The notes under the pieces were generated by a model, which was given only the letters and a program-made list of their open reading frames with translations, had not been told where the DNA came from and made no database searches. This document shows, piece by piece, positions 7,882 through 16,894 of a stretch of DNA of 64,000 bases; position 1 is the stretch's first letter; each line of letters starts with the position of its first letter. This DNA comes from Bacillota bacterium (GTDB taxonomy: Bacteria; Bacillota; Desulfotomaculia; Desulfotomaculales; Pelotomaculaceae): NCBI GenBank assembly GCA_029555205.1, contig JAKPTB010000080.1:141724-205723 (forward strand), read 5' to 3'. The position numbers and the translations under genes were made by a program.

Positions 7882-9234
7882 TTAATCATGATCACCGAAA
7901 ATACGTCGCTGAATAAAATTTGTATAGATTTCACCCCGTCTGAAGAAGGCGTTGTTTAAGATTTTCTGATGAAAGGGAATGGTTGTATTGATTCCTTTGA
8001 TCACAAATTCCTGAAGGGCCCGCTGCATCCGGGCTATGGCTTCGTCCCTGTCCCTGCCCCAGGCTATTAGTTTTCCAATCATGGAATCATAAAAAGGAGG
8101 GAGCACATATCCCCCGTAGATGGCACTGTCAACCCGGATACCCGGTCCCCCCGGAGGCATATAAGTTGTTATTTTTCCGGAACTGGGCTGAAATTTCCGG
8201 TGGGGATCCTCTGCATTGATCCTGCATTCAATAGCATGGCCTTGAAGGTTTATTTGCTCCTGGTTAAATCCCAGTTTTTCCCCTGCGGCCAGTCTAATCT
8301 GCTCCTTGATCAGGTCAATCCCGCTAATAGACTCAGTAACGGGGTGTTCCACCTGAATCCTTGTATTCATTTCCATGAAATAGAAATTCATATTTTTATC
8401 CAGCAGGAATTCTACCGTGCCCGCATTGGTGTAAGCCACAGCCTTTGCTGCCCTTATGGCAAATTCACCCATTTTTCTGCGCATTTCCCCGTTGAGTGCT
8501 GAAGAAGGCGCTTCCTCAAGGATTTTCTGGTTGCGCCGTTGAATGGAACAGTCCCTTTCTCCAAGGTGAATTATGTTGCCGTGGTTGTCGCCTAAAACCT
8601 GAAACTCAATATGCCTGGGTTCCTCCATGTATTTTTCCAGGTAAACATCATCATTGCCAAAGGCAGCTTTGGCCTCCGCCTTTGCTGTATTGACGGCGTC
8701 CTCCAGTTCATTGCTGCCCTGCACGACCCTCATGCCGCGCCCGCCGCCCCCGGCGCTGGCCTTGATGATTACAGGATAACCTATCTCCCGGGCCAGTTTC
8801 TGGGCCTGATCCATGTTCTTGAGCATGCCTTCCGAGCCAGGTACAACAGGCACTCCCGCCTTAAGCATGGTCTCCCTGGCTGTGGCTTTTGCTCCCATTT
8901 GTTTAATTGCTTTGGCCTGCGGGCCGATAAAGGTAATCCCGCAGCTTGAGCAGGCATCTGCAAAGCCTGCGTTTTCCGCAAGAAAACCGTAACCAGGGTG
9001 GATGGCGTCCGCCCCGGATAAAAGAGCTGCGCTGATGATGTTGGTATAGTTCAAATAACTTTTAGCGGAAGGCGCCGGCCCGATACAATAAGCTTCGTCC
9101 GCCCACAGTACATGGAGACTTTCCTGATCCGCCTGGGAATAAACCGCCACCGTAGCAATATTCATTTCACGGCAGGCTCTGATAACCCGTAAGGCTATTT
9201 CCCCCCGGTTGGCGATGAGAATCTTTTTGAACAT
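7882..9234 (-). CDS. accC: Biotin carboxylase subunit (acetyl-CoA or pyruvate carboxylase)
   Basis: A 450-residue biotin carboxylase with the biotin-carboxylase N-domain ([18 protein letters not shown]), an ATP-grasp glycine loop ([14 protein letters not shown]), the [11 protein letters not shown] segment and the active-site [14 protein letters not shown]. It carboxylates biotin on a carrier domain using ATP and bicarbonate. The gene upstream encodes a carboxyltransferase joined to an AccB-type carrier. AccC could therefore serve pyruvate carboxylation and, through free AccB, acetyl-CoA carboxylase, although no accA or accD is in the window. ATG start; 54 bases separate it from the upstream gene. 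Confidence 0.93.
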   Translation of the reverse strand: MFKKILIANRGEIALRVIRACREMNIATVAVYSQADQESLHVLWADEAYCIGPAPSAKSYLNYTNIISAALLSGADAIHPGYGFLAENAGFADACSSCGITFIGPQAKAIKQMGAKATARETMLKAGVPVVPGSEGMLKNMDQAQKLAREIGYPVIIKASAGGGGRGMRVVQGSNELEDAVNTAKAEAKAAFGNDDVYLEKYMEEPRHIEFQVLGDNHGNIIHLGERDCSIQRRNQKILEEAPSSALNGEMRRKMGEFAIRAAKAVAYTNAGTVEFLLDKNMNFYFMEMNTRIQVEHPVTESISGIDLIKEQIRLAAGEKLGFNQEQINLQGHAIECRINAEDPHRKFQPSSGKITTYMPPGGPGIRVDSAIYGGYVLPPFYDSMIGKLIAWGRDRDEAIARMQRALQEFVIKGINTTIPFHQKILNNAFFRRGEIYTNFIQRRIFGDHD

Positions 9235-9288
9235 TTTTTATGATATCCTTTCCCAAAGTTAAACAGCAATAAGATTTTCATCAAACGG

Positions 9289-9759
9289 TTATTGTTTTTG
9301 TTTAATCAAAAAGAGGATTTGGCCGTATTCTACAGGTGAGCCGTTTTCCACAGTAATTTCAACAATTTCGCCTTCTACTTCGGAATCAATTTTGTTCATT
9401 AGTTTCATCGCTTCAATAATACAAAGGGTCTGACCCTTCTTGATCCGGTCTCCCACACTGACATAGGGTGGTGACTCCGGGGACGGGGCACGGTAGAATG
9501 TACCGACCATGGGAGATGTCACCGGGGTTAGCGCGGCCCGGTCTTTGGTCCCGGTCTGTTCCGGCAGGCCGGGGGCTGTTTCCTTTGGACCGGAGGTTAC
9601 AGCCGAATTCTGTTTGGCAGGAAGGGAGGCACCTGGCCCGGCTTCCAGGCCAGGCCCTTTTTTAATGGCGATCTTGATCCCGTCGCTTTCCAGTTTAACT
9701 TCGGTTATCCCGGTTTCATTGACAAGCTTTATTAATTCCCTGACATCGTCCAGGTTCAT
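9289..9759 (-). CDS. accB: Possible separately translated biotin carboxyl carrier protein (internal start in the fusion ORF)
   Basis: Inside the fusion ORF, in the same frame, an ATG at 9757-9759 is preceded at 8 bases by a perfect AAGGAGG (9768-9774). Translation from here gives 156 residues, the normal AccB length, starting at the normal AccB N-terminus (MNLDDVRELIKLVNE). A TGA in the neighbouring frame overlaps the SD (TGAAGGAGG), the arrangement of a former gene boundary. So the site looks like an accB start retained after its upstream neighbour became fused to it. Whether it is used is inference; the alternative is a relic. Confidence 0.6.
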   Translation of the reverse strand: MNLDDVRELIKLVNETGITEVKLESDGIKIAIKKGPGLEAGPGASLPAKQNSAVTSGPKETAPGLPEQTGTKDRAALTPVTSPMVGTFYRAPSPESPPYVSVGDRIKKGQTLCIIEAMKLMNKIDSEVEGEIVEITVENGSPVEYGQILFLIKQKQ

Positions 9760-11265
9760 TTTTTGTTCCTCCTTCAAAGGCCCTTTTACGCCTGGGTCCG
9801 GGCTTGCCGGTCCCCGGGCCGGGACAGGCCTGCTGTTTTTCTCCTCAACCCGGGCAGCGGCCATTTTCTGCGGTTGATTTGGGGGAGCTTTTTCAACCCT
9901 GTCAGAAGCGGGCTCCGGTTCTTTCCGGCCGCCCCTGTTTCTCTCTTCCAGAAACCGCCTGCCCACCTGGGGAAACAAAGCGAAAGAAATTACATCCTCT
10001 TCACAGGTTGCCAGATCCTTCATTTCCCTTCTTATTTTATCCAATCTGGGTTCCAGTAAGTCAGCAGGCCTGCAGGTGACCGGTTCGCGGTCACCCAGCA
10101 CTTTGCGGGCAATCTCCTGGTTAACCGGAGCCGGAGGCTTGCCGTAATACCCCTGAAAGAATTCCCGGACCTCCCCGGGGACCAGTTTATATCTTTCTCC
10201 GGTAAGTACATTCAAGACAGCCTGGGTTCCCACAATCTGACTGTTGGGTGTCACCAGGGGCGGATAGCCGAGGTCTTCACGAACTCTGGGTATTTCCGAG
10301 AGTACTTCGCCAATCCGGTACAGGGCCTTTTGTTCCTCCAGCTGGGTCACGAGGTTGGAGATCATCCCGCCGGGAACCTGGTGGTCAAAAACGCGCATAT
10401 CGTTAATCCGGGTAACGCCGCGTTCAAAACCGTTGTTTTTTCTCATTTCCTCGAAATATTCAGCAATTTCAAAAAGATCATGGATGTTCAGTCCTGTGTC
10501 AAAGGGAGTGCCCTGCAAGGCGCGGACCACGGTTTCAACCGGTGGCAGGGAGGCGCCGAAAGCAAGGGGCACCGTGGCGGTATCGATGACGTCCGCTCCT
10601 GCTTCAACAGCCTTCAGATATGTACCCACAGCCAGGCCTCCAATATAGTGGCAGTGCAGCTGGACAGGCAGGCCCAGATTATCCTTGAGGAGTTTTACCA
10701 GTTCATAAGCCCGGTAGGGGGCCAGCAACCCGGCCATATCCTTGATGCACAGGGATTCGGCGCCCATTTCAGCAAGCTGGCGTCCCATGGCCAGGTAGTG
10801 CTCGTTGGTATGGACAGGGCTCACAGTGTAAACCATCGCTGCCTGAGCATGGGCTCCAGCTTTTTTTGAAGCGCGGATGGCGGTCTCCAGGTTTCTGATA
10901 TCGTTAAGCGCATCAAAGACTCTGACGATGTTAATGCCCTTTTCCACCGACCTGGCAATGAAGGATTCCACCACATCATCGGGGTAGTGCTTGTAGCCGA
11001 CGAGGGATTGACCTCTTAAGAGCATCTGCAGAGGGGTTTTTTTAATATGTTTCCTCAGCAGGCGGAGCCTTTCCCAGGGATCCTCGTTTAAATAGCGCAT
11101 GCAAACATCAAAGGTCACCCCTCCCCAAACCTCAAGGGAATGGTACCCCACTTGATCAAGTTTCTCGGCGATAGGCAGCATGTCTGCCGTGCGCATTCTG
11201 GTTGCCCAGAGGCTCTGGTGGGCGTCCCGTAGCGAGGTATCGGTTATTCGGACCCTGTGTTCCAT
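9289..11265 (-). CDS. Pyruvate/oxaloacetate carboxyltransferase fused to an AccB-type biotin carrier
   Basis: A 658-residue fusion. Residues 1-275 are the HMGL-like carboxyltransferase domain (RITDTSLRDAHQSLWATRM, the metal-site LHCHYIGGLA), and 295-470 the conserved carboxylase domain (KVPGGMISNL-like QVPGGMISNLVTQL). A Pro/Ala/Glu-rich linker runs from about 440 to 500. Residues 503-658 are a complete AccB: NLDDVRELIKLVNETGITEV, a flexible stretch, then the biotinyl domain with the lysine in EAMKLMN. Ordinary OadA/PycB proteins end in a short biotinyl domain without the AccB N-terminal helix. With AccC it would make a pyruvate carboxylase, feeding oxaloacetate to the methylmalonyl-CoA route or gluconeogenesis; decarboxylase use is less likely as no membrane OadB is seen. 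An internal ribosome site within this ORF is described separately. Confidence 0.88.
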   Translation of the reverse strand: MEHRVRITDTSLRDAHQSLWATRMRTADMLPIAEKLDQVGYHSLEVWGGVTFDVCMRYLNEDPWERLRLLRKHIKKTPLQMLLRGQSLVGYKHYPDDVVESFIARSVEKGINIVRVFDALNDIRNLETAIRASKKAGAHAQAAMVYTVSPVHTNEHYLAMGRQLAEMGAESLCIKDMAGLLAPYRAYELVKLLKDNLGLPVQLHCHYIGGLAVGTYLKAVEAGADVIDTATVPLAFGASLPPVETVVRALQGTPFDTGLNIHDLFEIAEYFEEMRKNNGFERGVTRINDMRVFDHQVPGGMISNLVTQLEEQKALYRIGEVLSEIPRVREDLGYPPLVTPNSQIVGTQAVLNVLTGERYKLVPGEVREFFQGYYGKPPAPVNQEIARKVLGDREPVTCRPADLLEPRLDKIRREMKDLATCEEDVISFALFPQVGRRFLEERNRGGRKEPEPASDRVEKAPPNQPQKMAAARVEEKNSRPVPARGPASPDPGVKGPLKEEQKMNLDDVRELIKLVNETGITEVKLESDGIKIAIKKGPGLEAGPGASLPAKQNSAVTSGPKETAPGLPEQTGTKDRAALTPVTSPMVGTFYRAPSPESPPYVSVGDRIKKGQTLCIIEAMKLMNKIDSEVEGEIVEITVENGSPVEYGQILFLIKQKQ

Positions 11266-11599
11266 AACTGTTCCTCCCCAATTCTAACCACATTAAAAAA
11301 ACAGGTTGCCACATATCCTGATAACAACCTGATTTGATCCAGGTAATGATCATTAATGAACATTACTATCATTATAATAAAAAATATAACCCGTGGAAAC
11401 CCATTTGCGATAAGTATACAAGATCCGCAGCAAATTCTAAAAGAGATTGATCCAGGGCTCGCTTTCGTGGAAGGAAAATAGCGCAGGCCTGTCTGCAGAC
11501 AGATTTTCTTAAGCTGGAGGTGCCCCGGCAACCCTGATTTATAGTAGGTAATGATCCTGATTGAAGAGGGAGTATTGAGTTTTCAAGGCCGGGGTGAAC
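11266..11599. other. Intergenic region between spoIIIAH and the carboxyltransferase gene
   Basis: This 334-base gap holds the promoter at 11371-11399. A 14-base perfect palindrome CTGTCTGCAGACAG lies near 11491-11504; on the plus strand it is followed by ATTTTC, on the minus strand by no T-run, so it is at best a weak terminator for the spoIIIA operon. No coding sequence is supported. Confidence 0.6.
11371..11399 (-). promoter_or_regulatory. Promoter upstream of the carboxyltransferase-accC genes
   Basis: On the minus strand TTTCCA (11394-11399), a 17-base spacer and TATAAT (11371-11376). The -10 is perfect, the -35 moderate (4 of 6). About 105 bases of leader precede the start codon at 11265. 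Confidence 0.5.
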
Positions 11600-12196
11600 T
11601 TATTCGCTACCCCTGGGAATGATGACGATGTTTTGAGCATCCACGCCGGTACCCCTGGAAACCAGCCCGGTAATAGATGATAAATCTTCTGTGGTAAGTT
11701 TTACTGATGCTGGTTCAACGATCACGGTAACGGAGCCTTCGTCGACGTAAACAGCCGCATCCTTGAACCCTTTGGCCCGGATCAAGTTCTCCAGTTCATT
11801 TTCTTTTTCCATGCTGCGGCTGATTGCCAGCAGGTGCTCCTGGGCCTTTTGTCTGGTATCAGCGGTTGAATTGGCGTTATTGATTACTTCTCTGAGCCAC
11901 TCCACCCTCTGACCGCGGACACGCTCACGTTCCAGGCGGTAGTCCACAAAAAAATCCTGCTCTTCAAAAGGTGCCGTAGCACTGGCAGTTTTGTCCGGTT
12001 GTTCCGCCACGCTCATTGTTTGGGCGGTACTGACAGGTCCTGCCTCATTAACGGACGGGCTGGTTACCGGAGTTCCAGGGGCCGTCAACTTTTGATTCAG
12101 CAGATTGCCCCGCCAGCCCAGGAATAACAGGGCCGCTCCGATCAAAGCCAGGGCAACCAGGCTTAAGGTCCGCCTTCTAATAATTATTGAAATCAT
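11600..12196 (-). CDS. spoIIIAH: Stage III sporulation protein AH
   Basis: A 198-residue single-pass membrane protein. The N-terminal anchor (LSLVALALIGAALLFLGW) is followed by a disordered region and the SpoIIIAH core: FFVDYRLERERVRGQRVEWL, KENELENLIRAKGFKDAAVY and EDLSSITGLVSRGTGV, a ring-building fold related to type III secretion YscJ/FliF. In B. subtilis it projects from the mother-cell-side membrane, binds forespore SpoIIQ and completes the feeding-tube channel. It is the last of eight genes and overlaps spoIIIAG by one base. No spoIIQ is in the window. Confidence 0.93.
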   Translation of the reverse strand: MISIIIRRRTLSLVALALIGAALLFLGWRGNLLNQKLTAPGTPVTSPSVNEAGPVSTAQTMSVAEQPDKTASATAPFEEQDFFVDYRLERERVRGQRVEWLREVINNANSTADTRQKAQEHLLAISRSMEKENELENLIRAKGFKDAAVYVDEGSVTVIVEPASVKLTTEDLSSITGLVSRGTGVDAQNIVIIPRGSE

Positions 12197-12816
12197 TATT
12201 CTCTCCTTTCCATTTTCAGGACGAGAATTCTCTGAGGATCAACACCAAGGGCTACCCGGGTTGCCTCAAATAGCCTGGCCTTGATCCGTGAATCTCCGGC
12301 CCCCTCGGCTACAACCAGGACACCTGCCACCTGGGGCGCAACCTCCCGTTCCACAACAGGCCGCTCCTCACCGGTTTCGCTGCGGTTCATCACCAGTTGA
12401 TCGCTACTGGTATCCTCGGTGGTCAGGCGGGTTCCGCCTGTCTGATCCCGTTCCTGGGTCGTCTTCTTTCCGGTGGTTGTGTTCACGGCGAAATCCTCCC
12501 TGGTCGAGCCGGAGAGCCGCACAGAGACTTCAACCTTACCGGCTCCGTCTATCTGTCTGAGCATTTCCCGGAGTTTGCTGCTGATCTGTTCTTCCTCCAG
12601 GGACATATTGTTTACAGCCTTTTCCCCGGCGGTGGAGCCGGGTAAAACTTGTTCCGGCTGTACGCCGGCGGGCTTGCTTACCCCTGTATTGGCTATTACC
12701 AGCAGAACAATTCCCAGGAGTCCCAGGGCTGCCAGCCAGAGGTTCCGCCTCCCCTGTTCCTTGGGAGGGACTCCGTTATTTCCTCCGCCCTTGAAGAAGT
12801 TCAAGATTCTGTGCAA
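12196..12816 (-). CDS. spoIIIAG: Stage III sporulation protein AG
   Basis: A 206-residue protein with one transmembrane segment near residues 28-46 (LWLAALGLLGIVLLVIA) and a C-terminal ring-building domain (SSKLREMLRQIDGAGKVEVSV, then PQVAGVLVVAEGAGDSRIKA). It forms a large ring in the mother-cell outer forespore membrane channel. The start is TTG after GGGGGTGG. The region between SV and PQVAG (TGKKTTQERDQTGGTRLTT) is the extended loop typical of AG. It overlaps AH by one base and follows AF after 13 bases. Confidence 0.93.
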   Translation of the reverse strand: MHRILNFFKGGGNNGVPPKEQGRRNLWLAALGLLGIVLLVIANTGVSKPAGVQPEQVLPGSTAGEKAVNNMSLEEEQISSKLREMLRQIDGAGKVEVSVRLSGSTREDFAVNTTTGKKTTQERDQTGGTRLTTEDTSSDQLVMNRSETGEERPVVEREVAPQVAGVLVVAEGAGDSRIKARLFEATRVALGVDPQRILVLKMERRE

Positions 12817-12829
12817 TTTGCCACCCCCT

Positions 12830-13462
12830 TTAGCGATAGATGATTTTTACCTGTTCCGGTTGTATATTGTAGAAGTTTGTCAGCACATCCACTATCCCGG
12901 CGGCAGCCTGAGGGGTCACTGCCCCCTCCCTGTCCGGTGTTACGGAACTGCCGACCTGGACTGCAACCGGGCTGACCTCTTCCACTGGTTCTGTCACCCC
13001 CGGCGCCGGGCTGCTCTGTTCTGAATCAGCACTCACGCTCAAAATAATTTCTTTAATCTGCCCGAAGTCCGGACTGCCGGATTCGGACTCTACGCTCACC
13101 TCCACATCCAGCAATGGTAATCCCTGATTTAATTTGACCAGGGCTGTGACCTGCTGGGCCAGACCCCGCCGGTACTGTTCAATTCCCAGGTCCTGCTGGC
13201 GGGCGGAAATCCTCTTGCCCGCCTCCAGAATCTCCGGCAGTTGCCTCCCGCCATCTCCGGCGCCGGCCACAACGACCGGTATTTCTTCAAAACTCCAGCG
13301 GGCCATGCTGCCCACCGCCTGGATAACTGCTATAATTACCAGCAAGCCCATGACCATTTTGACGTATGCTCTCATTTCCCCGGCAGGCAGCAGCATTTCC
13401 AAAAACATGGCCAGGATAATGATGATAACCAGGCTCTGTACCAGGTTGCGGATTATTTCCAC
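12830..13462 (-). CDS. spoIIIAF: Stage III sporulation protein AF
   Basis: A 210-residue protein with two N-terminal membrane helices (LVQSLVIIIILAMFLEMLLP and VKMVMGLLVIIAVIQAV) and a soluble ring-building-like domain near the C-terminus. The invariant LPAGEMRAYVKMVMGLL segment identifies SpoIIIAF. The C-terminal part carries a Ser/Pro/Val-rich insert (about residues 135-175) before AAGIVDVLTNFYNI, longer than in Bacillus. It lies in the mother-cell membrane as part of the SpoIIIA-SpoIIQ complex. ATG start, 65 bases after spoIIIAE. Confidence 0.9.
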   Translation of the reverse strand: MEIIRNLVQSLVIIIILAMFLEMLLPAGEMRAYVKMVMGLLVIIAVIQAVGSMARWSFEEIPVVVAGAGDGGRQLPEILEAGKRISARQQDLGIEQYRRGLAQQVTALVKLNQGLPLLDVEVSVESESGSPDFGQIKEIILSVSADSEQSSPAPGVTEPVEEVSPVAVQVGSSVTPDREGAVTPQAAAGIVDVLTNFYNIQPEQVKIIYR

Positions 13463-13527
13463 CGGACTCCCCCCATTTAGCTTGCGTGAATGCCGCCCGG
13501 AACTACAGAATAAAGGGCTTCTTGCAG

Positions 13528-14703
13528 TTACCTCAACATCACAGAAATATTTCCCACTCCCACAACTATGGTAATGGTGAAAAAGAACAATAGACCCACC
13601 GTAGCCACCGTGGCAAAGATCAGGAGCAGGTTATTGCCCAGGGTGTTCAAGCAGTCCACCATCTGCCCGCTGCCGATGGGTTGAATCAATGCTCCGGCCA
13701 GTTTGTAAATAAAGGCCAGGGTAATAATCTTTAAGAGGGGTATGACCATAACAGTTCCAATAACGGCCACCCCGGCAATTCCCACGGCGTTTTTCAGCAG
13801 CAGGGAAGAACTGATCACGGCTTCCAGGGCGTCGGAAAGCATGCCGCCGACAACAGGAACAAAGGCATCCACACTGAACTTGGCTGTTCTGAAAGTAACG
13901 GAGTCTCCAACCGCCCCGGCAACCCCCTGAATCGCCAGCACGCCCAGGAATATGGTTGAAAACACTCCCATCAAGCCCATGGCCACTGTTTTTAATAAAT
14001 CAGCCAGATTAGAAACCTTGAACCGCTCGGAAAGGTTGCCGACAATGCCCAGGATCGCCACGAAAAAAAGCAGGGGAAGGACGACGTCCTTGATTAAAGT
14101 GCCGAATATGCTCAGGGTTGTCAAAATCACGGGGCTGAAGATGGCTGCTGAGGCCAGACCGCCCACCGCCACCAGGAGCGTCAGCAAAACCGGCGTGAGG
14201 GCCTGCATGAAAGTAACCATGGTATCCACCACCTCCCTGCCCGCGTTGAGCGCGATGGAAAAAGAACCGATGGCAAGGGTGATTAAGACAAGGTAAGTTA
14301 CGGAATAGGTAAGCTGTCCGGCACTGCTCTTTTCAAAAGAGGCCATTAAATTTTGCAAAACGGCGCAAATAACCGCCAGAACCACCAGTTTCCCCAGCAA
14401 ATCGAAGTTCGCCACAACTTCTTTAAAAAGTTGTCTGACCAGCTGGTTAAAAATTTGGGAGGGCTTCCAGTCCAGTTCTCCCTGGACCAGCTTGTTCACC
14501 ATTTCCCGAAAATTAACCTGGGGCACGGAGCCCTTGATTTCTGTGTCCAGCCGGTCTATGTATTCCTGGATTTCAAGCAAATTCTGAGTGCTGGAAGGCT
14601 CCCCGGAGCCGGCTGCTGCAGCCTGATTAGACGGGACAAGGAGCGTCACGGCGAGCAGCGCCGCCAGCAGGATCGTAAAATAAAACCTGAGCACATTTTT
14701 CAC
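13528..14703 (-). CDS. spoIIIAE: Stage III sporulation protein AE
   Basis: A 391-residue polytopic membrane protein with a cleavable signal peptide (LLAALLAVTLLVPSNQAAA) and about seven later hydrophobic helices, e.g. LGKLVVLAVICAVLQNLM and TFMQALTPVLLTLLVAVGG. The order and length match SpoIIIAE, a proposed pore component of the mother-cell-to-forespore channel. The N-terminal extracellular region contains LLEIQEYIDRLDTEIKGSVPQ, typical of the family. The start overlaps the end of spoIIIAD by four bases (translational coupling). Confidence 0.93.
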   Translation of the reverse strand: MKNVLRFYFTILLAALLAVTLLVPSNQAAAAGSGEPSSTQNLLEIQEYIDRLDTEIKGSVPQVNFREMVNKLVQGELDWKPSQIFNQLVRQLFKEVVANFDLLGKLVVLAVICAVLQNLMASFEKSSAGQLTYSVTYLVLITLAIGSFSIALNAGREVVDTMVTFMQALTPVLLTLLVAVGGLASAAIFSPVILTTLSIFGTLIKDVVLPLLFFVAILGIVGNLSERFKVSNLADLLKTVAMGLMGVFSTIFLGVLAIQGVAGAVGDSVTFRTAKFSVDAFVPVVGGMLSDALEAVISSSLLLKNAVGIAGVAVIGTVMVIPLLKIITLAFIYKLAGALIQPIGSGQMVDCLNTLGNNLLLIFATVATVGLLFFFTITIVVGVGNISVMLR

Positions 14704-15095
14704 CCCGCCTCACCCAGCAATTTTAAGAGGGACTGGAGTACGGCTACCACAATGGGGACCGCCAGGACCATGATTAGAATTTTTGCGGCAAATTCTATTT
14801 TAGTAGCCACTGCCCCTTCTCCCGCATCCCGGCAGATTTGGGCGCCGAACTCGGCAATGTAGGCGATCCCGATGATTTTCATAATTGTGCCCAGGTAAAC
14901 CATACTGATCCCCGCCCGGGCAGACAGATCCATGATTACACCCACAATTGAACCGATTTTGCCCAGCACCAGCAAAAACAGGACTAGTCCGGCGGCGACG
15001 CTCAAGAGCACCGCCAGTTCCGGCCGCTGGCTTTTGATAACACCAATCAGCACCGTAGCCATGAGGCCGATGGCGACAATCTGCACTACATCCAT
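14700..15095 (-). CDS. spoIIIAD: Stage III sporulation protein AD
   Basis: A 131-residue integral membrane protein with about four helices (VVQIVAIGLMATVLIGVI, LAVLLSVAAGLVLFLLVL) and the conserved TIMKIIGIAYIAEFGAQICRDAGE-type segment, the best conserved part of SpoIIIAD. It acts with SpoIIIAC at the base of the SpoIIIA channel. It overlaps spoIIIAE by four bases and follows AC after 26 bases. Confidence 0.94.
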   Translation of the reverse strand: MDVVQIVAIGLMATVLIGVIKSQRPELAVLLSVAAGLVLFLLVLGKIGSIVGVIMDLSARAGISMVYLGTIMKIIGIAYIAEFGAQICRDAGEGAVATKIEFAAKILIMVLAVPIVVAVLQSLLKLLGEAG

Positions 15096-15121
15096 GGCGG
15101 CAAACCTCGTTTATCAAAAGT

Positions 15122-15325
15122 CTAATAAAGCCTGAACACGGATTTAACCTGTTCAAACAGAGTGGCAAGCAGCTGAATTACCCACATAAATACAATGGCC
15201 AGGCCTGCCAGGGTTACGATATGTCCCTGTTCTTCTTTGCCGGCATGTTTTAAGATGGCGTTTAGCACCGCTACCAGGATCCCGACGCCAGCTATTTTAA
15301 AGATCAAGTCAATACTGCTTCCCAT
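15122..15325 (-). CDS. spoIIIAC: Stage III sporulation protein AC
   Basis: A 67-residue protein with two membrane helices (IDLIFKIAGVGILVAVLNAIL and IVTLAGLAIVFMWVIQLLATLF). The sequence KHAGKEEQG between them is the family marker. SpoIIIAC is paralogous to part of SpoIIIAD and sits in the mother-cell membrane of the forespore channel. ATG start, 18 bases after spoIIIAB. Confidence 0.94.
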   Translation of the reverse strand: MGSSIDLIFKIAGVGILVAVLNAILKHAGKEEQGHIVTLAGLAIVFMWVIQLLATLFEQVKSVFRLY

Positions 15326-15343
15326 CTTTTACCTCTCCCTTTA

Positions 15344-15865
15344 CTAATAAATCACCAGGACCGTAATTAGCCCGCCCAGAAACCCAAGGTAACTCCAGAG
15401 TTTTATATTCCGGGCAGCTTCTTCTTCAGCTCCGGCCGTTGCTGTTTTGATCTGCTCCATAGCCAGGTGCAGGTGTTTCACCTGGTCCTCCCTGTCGGAT
15501 CTGCCCAGGGAAGAACCGAGGCTGCGCAGGATCGATAGGTCCTGGGGTTTTAATGCTGTTCCCGGATAAAAGTGAATCAAGGCCTTTTCCCAGGCATTTG
15601 CGGCTGTTATCCCGGTTGATGAGGTAAATTCAGCGGCTGCCCGGCTGAAAAGGGGCTCCACCAGCCGGTCGCAGTTGCCTGCAACCCGGGCGAGGGCTTC
15701 CGGCAAGTGGGTGGCGCTGTAAACAACCTCCGTTTCCAGCATTTGCAGCGCAGAGCGCAGGGTTCTTAGCTCCCTGGGCCGCCGGGAATAATTACCGGCT
15801 ACAGCCAGCCCGCCCAGGCCGCTCGCTGCAACGACCATGACTGCTCCAATGAGTTTCAGCATTAT
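15344..15865 (-). CDS. spoIIIAB: Stage III sporulation protein AB
   Basis: About 173 residues from MLKLIGAVMVVAASGLGGLA, chosen because GGGGGTG lies just upstream and the start overlaps the spoIIIAA stop by four bases; a longer frame to 15961 adds 32 residues lying inside spoIIIAA. Seen: N-terminal membrane helix, a four-helix soluble domain (RELRTLRSALQMLETEVVYSA) and a C-terminal helix (LGFLGGLITVLVIY). The fold resembles type II secretion GspF domains. It recruits the SpoIIIAA ATPase to the channel in current models. Confidence 0.92.
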   Translation of the reverse strand: MMLKLIGAVMVVAASGLGGLAVAGNYSRRPRELRTLRSALQMLETEVVYSATHLPEALARVAGNCDRLVEPLFSRAAAEFTSSTGITAANAWEKALIHFYPGTALKPQDLSILRSLGSSLGRSDREDQVKHLHLAMEQIKTATAGAEEEAARNIKLWSYLGFLGGLITVLVIY

Positions 15866-16863
15866 TTCACCCCCAGAGACCTCATGCTTCTGCCGTCTAT
15901 GATTTCTTCCACTGTTCCTGCCCCCCGGGAGCGTCCGAGGATCACAATCCGTTCGATCCATTTGGACTGGATCAATTGACCCAGGGCGGGCCTGCAGGCC
16001 AGTTCGGCAAGTGAAGAACCGTGGGCGGTAACCAGGACTTTCACGCCGGCGTTCAACATTTCTTCAATAGCCTCAACATCTTCCCTGCGCCCGATTTCGT
16101 CCGCCGAGACTACCCCGGGTCCCATGGAGCGCACCAGCATCATCATCCCCTGGGCTTTAGGACATCCATCCAGGACATCGGTCCTTATGCCCACATCCCG
16201 CTGGGGTATCCCTTTATAGCAGCCCGCAATTTCCGAGCGCTCGTCCACTAAACCCACGTTGACCCCGGGAAAGCCAAGTTCTTCAATACCGTTGCTGATC
16301 TGCCTGATCAGATCCCGGAGCATGGTTGTTTTGCCGCAGCGGGGGGGAGAAATCAGGATGGTATGGTAGATTCCCCGGCGGCCGTCCAGCAAGTAAGGCA
16401 GAAGGGGCGTGGCTGCGCCTTTAATTTCACGGGATACCCTGATGTTACAGCCGGAAAGGTATTTTAACGTCCTGACTCTGCCGTTGTCCAGAACAGCCTT
16501 TCCGGTGATTCCTGCCCGGTGGCCCCCGGGCAGGGTAATAAAGCCGTTTCTCAGTTCTTCTTCCAGGGCGTAAAGGGAGGACCCGCTGATTAACTGAATG
16601 AGCTGCTCCATATCCTTCAGTGTGACCTGGTAAGCCTCCTGGCGACGGTCTGTCAGTTGGCCTTTGGGGCTTAAAAAATGGTCGCCGGAGGACAGGCCCA
16701 GGATCAGGGGCTTTTCCTGCCGGATCCGGAACTCCTCAACCTTTACCTGGACAGATAGGGGCAGAGCTGAGACAAGGCGGCGGATGCTGTCCGGAAGGAC
16801 CGGCAGGATTTCCTGGATAACCCTGTCACCGCACCTTAACCGGGCTGCTGTCTGGTTCACCAT
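15862..16863 (-). CDS. spoIIIAA: Stage III sporulation protein AA, secretion-type ATPase
   Basis: A 333-residue AAA-type ATPase. The Walker A region reads LISPPRCGKTTMLRD, the variant P-loop normal for SpoIIIAA, and the Walker B region GVVSADEIGRREDVEAI follows; IEEMLNAGVKVLVTAHGSSL is the sensor segment. It is related to type II/IV secretion ATPases and is proposed to drive the SpoIIIA channel from the mother cell. It is the first gene of spoIIIA and has a sigma-E-like promoter at 16895-16922. At 333 residues it is slightly longer than the Bacillus protein (307). Confidence 0.94.
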   Translation of the reverse strand: MVNQTAARLRCGDRVIQEILPVLPDSIRRLVSALPLSVQVKVEEFRIRQEKPLILGLSSGDHFLSPKGQLTDRRQEAYQVTLKDMEQLIQLISGSSLYALEEELRNGFITLPGGHRAGITGKAVLDNGRVRTLKYLSGCNIRVSREIKGAATPLLPYLLDGRRGIYHTILISPPRCGKTTMLRDLIRQISNGIEELGFPGVNVGLVDERSEIAGCYKGIPQRDVGIRTDVLDGCPKAQGMMMLVRSMGPGVVSADEIGRREDVEAIEEMLNAGVKVLVTAHGSSLAELACRPALGQLIQSKWIERIVILGRSRGAGTVEEIIDGRSMRSLGVK

Positions 16864-16894
16864 TTCGCTCAGGTTTGTCCCTCCCTTCTCTTAA

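Noticed and set aside
11244..11531. A 95-codon minus-strand frame upstream of the carboxyltransferase gene
   Set aside because: It overlaps the promoter and start of that gene in another frame and has no ribosome site or family match.
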